From: Siphonodentalium dalli
Taxonomy: Eukaryota > Mollusca > Scaphopoda > Gadilida > Siphonodentaliidae
Assembly (NCBI GenBank): GCA_032622095.1
Contig: CP136061.1
Coordinates: forward strand, 264,092,077 to 264,156,076
Reading direction: 5' to 3'
Length of the DNA: 64,000 nucleotides
Shown here in pieces: positions 55,455 through 64,000 of the stretch (its first letter is position 1; every line of letters starts with the position of its first letter). The translations under genes were made by a program, and so were the position numbers. The notes below the pieces were generated by a model that saw only the letters and a list, made by a program, of their open reading frames with translations, ran no database searches and had not been told where the DNA came from.

Positions 55455-56183
55455 TTATTGTTAATTTGAATACGAGGCCAGCTGATGAAGATGTGTTGCA
55501 GACTACCGTCCATATGTTCCTGTTTTGAGAACCAAATTGAGTTTGATGAGTATGGGGTCTGTCAATTAGTGTTTCCTAATGTCGTGGTAAATCCACTACT
55601 AAATTGTTTTTTTATTTGTAACCATCTCGACATTCACATTTGTTTTCAATTGATCCAACTATATAGTAGTGTCGCAAATAGAATTGATACATTGTCTATC
55701 ACGGTTGGTTATTAAGTATTTACAGAATGAAACAGAGTGTGAGAATAATTTTCATTAATTTTATATAGCACATAATTTATACCAGAACGAACAATACTGC
55801 TTCACCTTTAATGCACATAACTCTTTCACAGAAATAATCCCATCGAATAATGAGCACATAGTTGATATCTTTTCTTATATTATTTCGAAAATTGTAAAGT
55901 ATTTAATAAAAAATAAGGAAAAAAAACCCAATTTCTCATATTTTGGACGCCATTTTGGCACCATCTTGAATAACTGTGGCCATTTTTCAAAAAGTCGCGG
56001 TTGTTATTCTATAGACAACATTAGATAACGTTGGGAATTCGTTACGTTTACCATGACAAATCGAAAAGCAAATATATTAGGTGTGCCATCGTCAAACCGG
56101 TGGCCATCTTGGAAGCCATCTTGAATTTTCGGCTTTTACGTCGGTCAAAAAGTTAGGTTCTTGAGGAAATTCCTACACGAGAG

Positions 56184-56510
56184 ATGCTGTCATACAAGAT
56201 ACTAACAAATGGCGCTTTTATCCGACTTGTATTGATTCGAGCATTTTTTTTGTCGCTAACTACCTACACTAGAATAAATATTCACGAATATTATCAACTA
56301 ACAAGTTTCTCAAAATGTCCAACATATGACAAGAAATGTGTTAGATGTAAAAATGAAACAGAAAGCATATTTTTGGAATTGTGTTCACGTTCGGGAATTC
56401 ATAAAGCAACTCAGCGATTGGGATAAAACTAAACATATTGATATCTGCCCCCAACAAAAATACGATGACTCCCGGCTCTTCATAAACGGATCATAACATA
56501 ACAACGAACT
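56184..56510 (+). pseudogene. Tx1-like LINE C-terminal fragment (copy B)
   Basis: Counterpart of 28577-28900. Here the stretch to CVRCKNETES stays in one 80-codon frame because one T fewer in a T run restores the register. Confidence 0.6.
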
Positions 56511-56759
56511 TGCTACGGGTTAAGTGGCCATTCGAGCCATAGTTATATATATTCAGAAGCTAATTTAATTTGGGGGTTAATGGTGACCCCATATTAAAGG
56601 AGCTTCAAGCTGATAAGATTATGACATGATAATCATCATTGAAACTTTTATAGATAAACATAATGGATCAGGGTTCACACTCTCATAGGGCATATTGGCC
56701 ATTTTATTGGGAAATGGACACACATGGGAATCAAAGTTATAGTATGATCATCTTCTGTT

Positions 56760-56858
56760 TTAACCCTTTAACCAACAGAACGGCCCTGTGCCAATGCATT
56801 CTCTTATATATGTCAGTCGACCATAGGTCGCCTCGCATATATAAGAGAATGCATTGGC
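56760..56858. mobile_element. Half copy of the piggyBac-like hairpin MITE (copy B)
   Basis: Counterpart of 29151-29250. Confidence 0.7.
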
Positions 56859-57096
56859 TTAAAATGGATTATCTCTTTAAATAACAAACTTTAAATAGTT
56901 GCGTTTTATGGTTTATGCTATTATGGCAAAGTGGATGTCAAGGCCTAGTAACTACAGTACCCCTTTAAAGATGGATTATCTCTTTAAATAACAAATTTTA
57001 AATAGTTGCGTGGGTATAAAATAATAGATATGAACTGAAGACCTATGTCCGGAAAAGCTTCTATCCATTAATATTGAAATTAAATCGGGCCCGTTT

Positions 57097-58099
57097 ATGT
57101 TAATCGTATCTGTCAAGACCTTCAGAAACACGCTGACGATTGGAAGGAAACTCAACACAAATTGGTCATTACTGGAGAAGATCCAGTGCCTTTGGAAATA
57201 CACAAAAGGTTTGATAGTTCGGCGAATTGACCTCAAGTCAACACACGAAGAAGCCGATACGGTCATCATTAACCAGGTAGCAAATATTTCAACATCATGT
57301 TCACTCATTCTAGTTGACGACACCGACATATTTATAATGCTTCTGCATTTCGTGCACATGGGTGAGATTTCTGGACTTGTACTGATGGCTTTCCCAGCTA
57401 AAGGGCGGACTACGATCGACATAAACAAAACTTACCAGACGCATATCAAAATTATCCCTGATCTGCTATCGATGCTCGGATTGACAGGGTGCGACACCGT
57501 TACATCATACTTTGGTATTGGGAAGTGTTCGGCCCTAAAAACTCTGCGCAGTGGAAAGCACCCTTTGAGTATGCTCGGGAATAGTCATATAAATATAAAT
57601 GATGTAGTGGACGAAGTCTTGCCTTTCATTTTGACGTGTTATGGTCTCCCAAAAGTGTAAGAGCACAACAGAAGCAAGAATAAAATTGTGGTCGTTAAAA
57701 GTTGGACGATCAATGGCGTGTGCTCCAAAATTGAACTCGTTACCCCCAACCACCGAAGCTTTCATTGAAAATATAAAGCGTGCTCACCTTCAAGTTGCTA
57801 CTTGGCGATATGCATCAGACGAATCTCCGCCGGATATGGAGGCAACAAATTATGGTTGGTCTAAAGATGGCGACGAACTCGTTCCTACCACGGTTGCCGA
57901 CAACATACCAAAGGCCCCGGATAGCATACTGAAGCTGATACGGTGTTCGTGCACCAGCAATTCGCCTTGCTCGTCAAAGAGATGTGGGTGCTTTCGTGCT
58001 GGTTTGACGTGGACGTCATTTTGTTCGTGTCAAGGTTCACTGGACCGTTTTAACGAGTTTACAAAACACTGTGATGTTAACGAGAATAACATTGATTAG
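57097..58099 (+). pseudogene. FEN/PIN-like nuclease with CXC domain, frameshifted (copy B)
   Basis: Counterpart of 29488-30489. One extra A in an A run at about 57650-57654 breaks the frame after about 185 codons, separating the nuclease-like part (57097-57660) from the CXC part (57641-58099). One CXC cysteine is changed to Trp (AGLTW in place of AGLTC) and a Ser in the helix-hairpin is Cys. Both changes point to loss of constraint in this copy. Flanking TTAA-element parts are the same as in copy A. Confidence 0.65.
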
Positions 58100-58612
58100 A
58101 AACATATGCTTCAGATAGAGGATGCAGTATGGTCAATTTGTATCATTTAATAACACGCTTGTTGTTAAAATTCGCGGGACTGACGACGTATTGTTTTCTT
58201 TTGGCCTTGTATTCATTTCTTTGGATTGTATTTGTATTTTTGATAAAACAAATTATTGTAATAATCTATATATTGCAATATTGCACAATTTTCATGTATT
58301 TGGCGGACATTTTTACGGCCATCTTTATAATCAAGCATGGAAAATTTGAAATATAGTTCGACCCACATATTATATAAGATTCCTATCGTAAATTGACATA
58401 TTAAACCTCAATTCGAAAAAGTTATTAACCGATTAAATAAAATACCGAAATCCGGTAGCCATCTTGGACGCCATCTTGGATTTCTCAAAATGCTCAAGGG
58501 TGAGACGTCCACACCACCCTAGAAATCATTACAGAGACCCTCCCCATGAATAATCAGCAAAGAAACAAACTATAACAGAGAATTTTGGGTTAACCACTAC
58601 TTCCGCTGGACT

Positions 58613-59047
58613 ATATGTCCTGAAAAGCTTCTATCAATTAATATTGATTTTATTTCCAATATTAAATCGGGCCCGTTTGTGTTACTATTTTTAGAACCGA
58701 CCATTCGGATGAGACCATACTGCGATATAGAGCACTGGGCTGTTCCTATGGCTACGCAGCGAATGTCAAATGTCACAGATTGGTTGTTTGTATTGTTTTG
58801 TTCCACATATATAAGCGATAATTAGTATATTCAACGTTTATTTGTGACAAAATTGCACAACATAATTTCTGGTCTCTGTTAACAGTAACCACTATTGTTC
58901 GTTAGCTGAACAAACACAACTTTTTAGAAATAAAATTAATATTAATCGATAGAAGCATTTCCGGACAGGAGTCTTCGATTCAAATCTAATATGTTATACC
59001 CCGTTAACTATATAATACATGTTTTCAAAGAGATAATCCACCTTTAA
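58613..59047 (+). mobile_element. Right part of TTAA element beyond the nuclease ORF (copy B)
   Basis: Counterpart of 31003-31452, with about 17 bp missing near 58927 (the accagaaaatattcg block). Confidence 0.7.
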
Positions 59048-59151
59048 TGTAAATTTGAGAGATGGCTCGGGTTCCGGGCTATATGTATATAACTGTGTTA
59101 TTCGGGGTATATACATGTATAAAGTTTGTTTTATTTGTGGATGTCAGAAAG

Positions 59152-60135
59152 TCAATCAGTGTTGTCATTAATTACACTTTCTAAGGGTAGCCCTCGCTTT
59201 TGAAACTCTTGATATAGCATGTTGCATCCGGATGTGTACTTATCGCATTCATATTTGAATTTCAATTCAGCGACAAGCGCATTTATTGAGAGTTGGTTCG
59301 GATCAAATTTAGTCCTATAAAAATATTGCTTTAGCACAAGTAGAAAGTAGTTAATGATGGAATTCACTTGACAGTGATTAGCGCCAAAAAGCATATTTGG
59401 TTTGGTAATATGTGTAGATACTTGATTTGTTTTCAGCCAAGACTGAAGTTCGCTTATGAACCGATTTGATTGTGGCAGTCCCAGAAAATGTGAGAAATAT
59501 TTTCTTGAGTATTTTCGAATCTCTTACATAGATAATGAGCTCTTATGCCTGCTATCTTCAGAAATTTGTTCGTGGTAGTAAATGGATTGCGAAATATATT
59601 GTCCATGATTGTGAGTCGTCTTTTATTTCCGATTTACATTTTTTACACGAGTTTGGCACCCATGTTCCCAGGTTGACAGGGTTCTATGAAAGAGTTGACC
59701 GCCTTTATGATCCCTTAATAACGGGCTCAAATGTTTGGGTAAGAACGGAGAGTGTAATCGTAGGAGGGGCTGAATTCGACAGTTTGAAAGGCTATACATT
59801 TGGCGTTTTATGCTAGCCATAGTAATGAAGTTAGTATAAATATTGAGTGTAGCCTTAAGGGAGTCGGGGTGTGAAATTCCCCATTGGCTTGGAACATATC
59901 GTTTACAAAATATATGCCTGTATTTCTCCACGAATTAAAGTTAATGGGGTTTCCTTCCATTCTAATGTTAGAATTATTCCATATGGTCGCTGACATGATA
60001 TTACCACTTATATCATCTATGCTTATAAATTTTCACCAAGAGCTGAGAACATCCCTCCAAAATGGGTTAGACATTTTTGAAGTTTGTTTTGACAGGAACT
60101 TAGCATCATATGTTAGGTACAGGGGCCATATATAA
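59152..60135 (-). pseudogene. Tx1-like LINE 3' fragment (copy B)
   Basis: Counterpart of 31557-32540 with scattered substitutions; the same frame breaks. Confidence 0.7.
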
Positions 60136-60521
60136 TGGGGTTGTTTTTCAGGAGAGGGTCCCATTTTGATTGGTTACATATGTTTATATATAAATTATTC
60201 TAATTAGTACTGTCATCTTATGATCTCATATCAGTTATTTATCCAACACTCACTACCTCCTTTGCTAACGATTATAACATCCATGAATTGATGCTTTATT
60301 AGGTACTTAGTTTTATAAGCGTTTTACTTCTACAGGAAATGTTTTTATTTGTAAAGCATCTATAAATATTTAACCACATTCAAGATGTTTGCCCATGAAT
60401 AATAATTAGCTTTCTGTAACAGAAACATGTATAGGCGTTATCAGATACAAATTAAAATACGCAAAGGACACATTTGTGCGATGGATAAATAAAATATGTA
60501 ACTGATGCTTTTTTCAAACTG

Positions 60522-61072
60522 TTTATGGAGGTGGGGCATCTATTAGATTTGAGAGAGATGAATCTCACCTGTTTATGGAGGTGGGGCATCTATTAGATTT
60601 GAGAGAGATGAATCTCACCTGTTTATGGAGGTGGGGCATCTATTATATTTGAGAGAGATGAATCTCACCTGTTTATGGAGGTGGGGCATCTATTAGATTT
60701 GAGAGAGATGAATCTCACCTGTTTATGGAGGTGGGGCATCTATATTAGATTTGAGAGAGATGAATCTCACCTGTTTATGGAGGTGGGGCATCTATTAGAT
60801 TTGAGAGAGATGAATCTCGCCTGTTTATGGAGGTGGGGCATCTATTAGATTTGAGAGAGATGAATCTCACCTGTTTATGGAGGTGGGGCATCTATTAGAT
60901 TTGAGAGAGATGAATCTCACCTGTTTATGGAGGTGGGGCATCTATTAGATTTGAGAGAGATGATCTCACCTGTTTATGGAGGTGGGGCATCTATTAGATT
61001 TGAGAGAGATGAATCTCACCTGTTTATGGAGGTGTGGCGTCTATTGGATTTGAGAGAGATGAATCTCACCCG
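60522..61072. repeat. Minisatellite, 50-bp unit, 11 copies (copy B)
   Basis: Same unit, same copy number and same length variants as 32927-33477. Confidence 0.9.
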
Positions 61073-61106
61073 ACAGTTACTTGCATCCCCTCACCGACAT
61101 AAAGAG

Positions 61107-61507
61107 TTAACCCTTTACCCAACAGAACGGCCCTGTGCCAATGCATGCTCTTATATATGCGAGTCGACCATAGGTCGCCTCGCATATATAAGAGAATGCA
61201 TTGGCCTAACAATTTTTTATCATTTTTTTTAAATAAATGTTTCTTACAATTTTTAGGACATAAAAAACATCCATTACCCTGCATGGAGCCCTACACATAT
61301 ATAGAAGCATATAGAAGAGTGTCGTCTGCTCATGTTTGTCTGGGGTTCTGTATGGATGAAATCATAAAATTGTTAAAGAATACAAGAAAAAATTATTAAA
61401 ATTGTTAGGCCAATGCATTCTCTTATATATGCAAGGCGACCTATGGTCGACTCGCATATATAAGAGAATGCAATGGCACAGGACCGTTCTGTTGTGTAAA
61501 GGGTTAA
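61107..61507. mobile_element. piggyBac-like hairpin MITE (copy B, second)
   Basis: Counterpart of 33513-33913, including the mutated right terminus. Confidence 0.8.
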
Positions 61508-61862
61508 AGTGACAGCACCATGTACATCTGCATTCTAAATATAACACCAAATAAAGTCCCTGGTGAATCCAATGACTGCCTTATAAGTTCATATCAGCTC
61601 AGTACAGGGACCCTTTGACTCCAAATAGTGCACACAAGAGTAGTTACAGCTACATTAGGCCACATGCGATTCCAATTAGAGCCTTAGCAATTTCCATACC
61701 AGAGCAATACCAGTTATAGAAGTCCTTCACCGTCAGTGTCACCCGATCTTCGATTCAAATCGAGTTTTTAAACCAGTTTTTCCAGGCAATAGTTGTTGAA
61801 TTGAAATGGAAGGATGTAGCGTTCCCACTCCGATAATCGTATTCAATGCGTGTTCTAACCAA

Positions 61863-62390
61863 TTAAAGATGGATTATCTCTTTAAATAACAAATTGTAAA
61901 TATGTGCGTGGGTATAAAATAATAGATGTGAACTGAAGACCTATATCCGGAAAAGCTTCTATCAATTAATATTGATTTTATTTCGAATATTAAATCGGGG
62001 CCCGTTTATGTTACTATTTTTAGAACCGACCATTCGGATGAGACAGTATTGCGATATAGAGCACTGGGCTGTTCATACGGCTACGCAATGAATGTCAAAT
62101 GTCACAGATTGATTGTTTGTATTGTTTTGTTCCACATATATAAGCGATAATGAGTATGATTAACGCTTATTTGTGACAAAATTGCACAATATAATTTCTG
62201 GTCTCTGTTAACAGTAAGCACTATTGTTCGTTAGCTGAACAAACACACCTTTTTAGACCAGAAAATATTCGAAATAAAATTAATATTAATCGATAGAAGC
62301 ATTCCGGACAGGAGTCTTCTATTCAAATCTAATATTTTATACCCCGGTAACAATATAATACATGTTTACAAAGAGATAATCCACCTTTAA
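61863..62390 (+). mobile_element. Long-TIR TTAA element (copy B)
   Basis: Complete ends (TTAAAGATGG, CCACCTTTAA). The 85 bp before it are missing from copy A. Confidence 0.75.
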
Positions 62391-63146
<756 letters not shown>

Positions 63147-63845
63147 TTGATCAAGCAACCAGTCCTGTCGACACTTAAGAGAATCCACACTGGCGACCGA
63201 CGGTATAAGTGCGATATATGCGAGAAAACATTCACTACATCAAGCCACCTGACGACGCATAAGAGAATCCACACTGGCGACCGACCGTATCGGTGCGATA
63301 TTTGCAAGAAATCATTCACTGAATCAAGAGGCATGACGAGGCATAGGAAAATCCACACTGGTGATCACCCGTATAACTGTGACATTTGTTCAAAATCATT
63401 CACAACGTCAGGAAATTTGACTAAACACAAGAGGATTCACTCTGGAGATCGACCGTATCAGTGCGATATATGCCCGAAATCATTCAGTCAATCAACCCAC
63501 CTGACGACACATAAGAGAATCCACTCTGGTGATCACCCGTATAACTGTGACATTTGTTCAAAATCATTCACAACGTCAGGAAATTTGACTAAACACAAGA
63601 GGATTCACTCTGGAGATCGACCGTATCAGTGCGATATACTAGTATGCCCGAAATCATTCAGTCAATCAAGCGAGCTGACGACACATAAGAGAATCCACTC
63701 CGGTGATCGACCGTATAAATGTGATATTTGTCAACAATCATTCTCTCAATCAACCGACTTGACGAGACATAAGAGAATTCACACTGGTGATCGACCGTAT
63801 GAATGTGATATTTGTCAAAAATCATTCAACCGCTTAGGAAATTTG
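63147..63845 (+). CDS. C2H2 zinc-finger array, 8 fingers, 3' broken (copy B)
   Basis: Begins like 39309 with a damaged finger and no ATG, then seven full C2H2 fingers and most of an eighth. Fingers 3-4 and 5-6 are a two-finger duplication (TTSGNL followed by SQSTHL or SQSSEL). Finger 6 has C-x4-C (CDILVC) because of a 6-bp insertion at about 63640. In finger 8, after NRLGNLTV at about 63848, the sequence changes to a CT-rich tract and then unrelated sequence, ending at 63923. From finger 4 on it differs from copy A, so fingers were gained or exchanged after or during duplication. Confidence 0.75.
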
Positions 63846-63848
63846 ACT

Positions 63849-64000
63849 GTCTCTCTCTCGTTATCTCTCTCCGTTGTCTGCATATCGCACTGTATGTATA
63901 TGTTTGTTTGTGTGAGTGCCTAAAATTGTTTATCATCTGTTTCTGTATGTAAAATATGTTAATGTGCTGTACACATTGTATAACTGTCTGTGAACTTGTA
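63849..64000. other. CT-rich tract and unrelated right edge
   Basis: A tctctctcg-type low-complexity run marks the end of homology to copy A; beyond it nothing is recognised. Confidence 0.5.

Overview
This is eukaryotic, metazoan-type DNA, very rich in repeats and mobile elements. It carries tandem C2H2 zinc-finger arrays with an HTGDRP-type linker, Ngaro/DIRS-type, Bel/Pao-type and several LINE-type retroelements, TTAA- and TA-flanked inverted-repeat elements, and minisatellites. There are no bacterial operons, and I recognise no tRNA or rRNA. An aquatic invertebrate, perhaps a lophotrochozoan such as a mollusc, is the best guess. That guess rests on the element mix and the finger linker and is not proven.

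Left part (1-20.1 kb). A decayed Ngaro-like tyrosine-recombinase retrotransposon (305-5921) has gag-like, RT, RNase H, recombinase and SGNH-hydrolase remnants and split direct repeats. It is followed by two minus-strand zinc-finger arrays (6351-7553 and 12889-14500) that share their 5' flank and are therefore paralogous copies. Between them lie a twice-present TA-flanked inverted-repeat element and a 12-copy 80-bp minisatellite. A broken Bel/Pao-type element follows (about 15.36-20.1 kb). Its gag is split by a LINE fragment, and its polymerase core is replaced by a long acidic repeat domain.

Middle and right parts (20.1-64 kb). The dominant feature is a direct segmental duplication: copy A about 20.1-39.8 kb, copy B about 49.36-63.85 kb. 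Each copy holds two zinc-finger arrays, a gene fragment for a putative FEN/PIN-like nuclease with a C-terminal CXC domain, Tx1-like LINE fragments, two hairpin-rich piggyBac-like MITEs plus a half copy, several copies of a long-TIR TTAA element, and a 50-bp minisatellite. Copy A alone carries a LINE with an uninterrupted 1,196-codon endonuclease/RT frame (35046-38893), and copy B shows the matching empty site. Copy A also has about 1.9 kb of LINE/TTAA-element sequence at 24.43-26.37 kb that copy B lacks. Between the copies lie a Tx1-like LINE whose endonuclease segment has expanded into about 28 copies of a 33-bp repeat, a compact LTR-bounded Bel/Pao deletion derivative (45739-48407) and a truncated zinc-finger array.

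Functionally the window looks like a zinc-finger gene cluster eroded and rearranged by transposons. Almost every finger array ends in a frameshift, stop or insertion followed by more finger sequence. I found no convincing complete, intron-bearing host gene. The most unusual observations are the nuclease/CXC gene fragment embedded in a TTAA element, the 6-bp palindromic insertions at one codon site in zinc fingers (possible transposon footprints), the filled/empty LINE site, and the repeat expansion inside a LINE reading frame.
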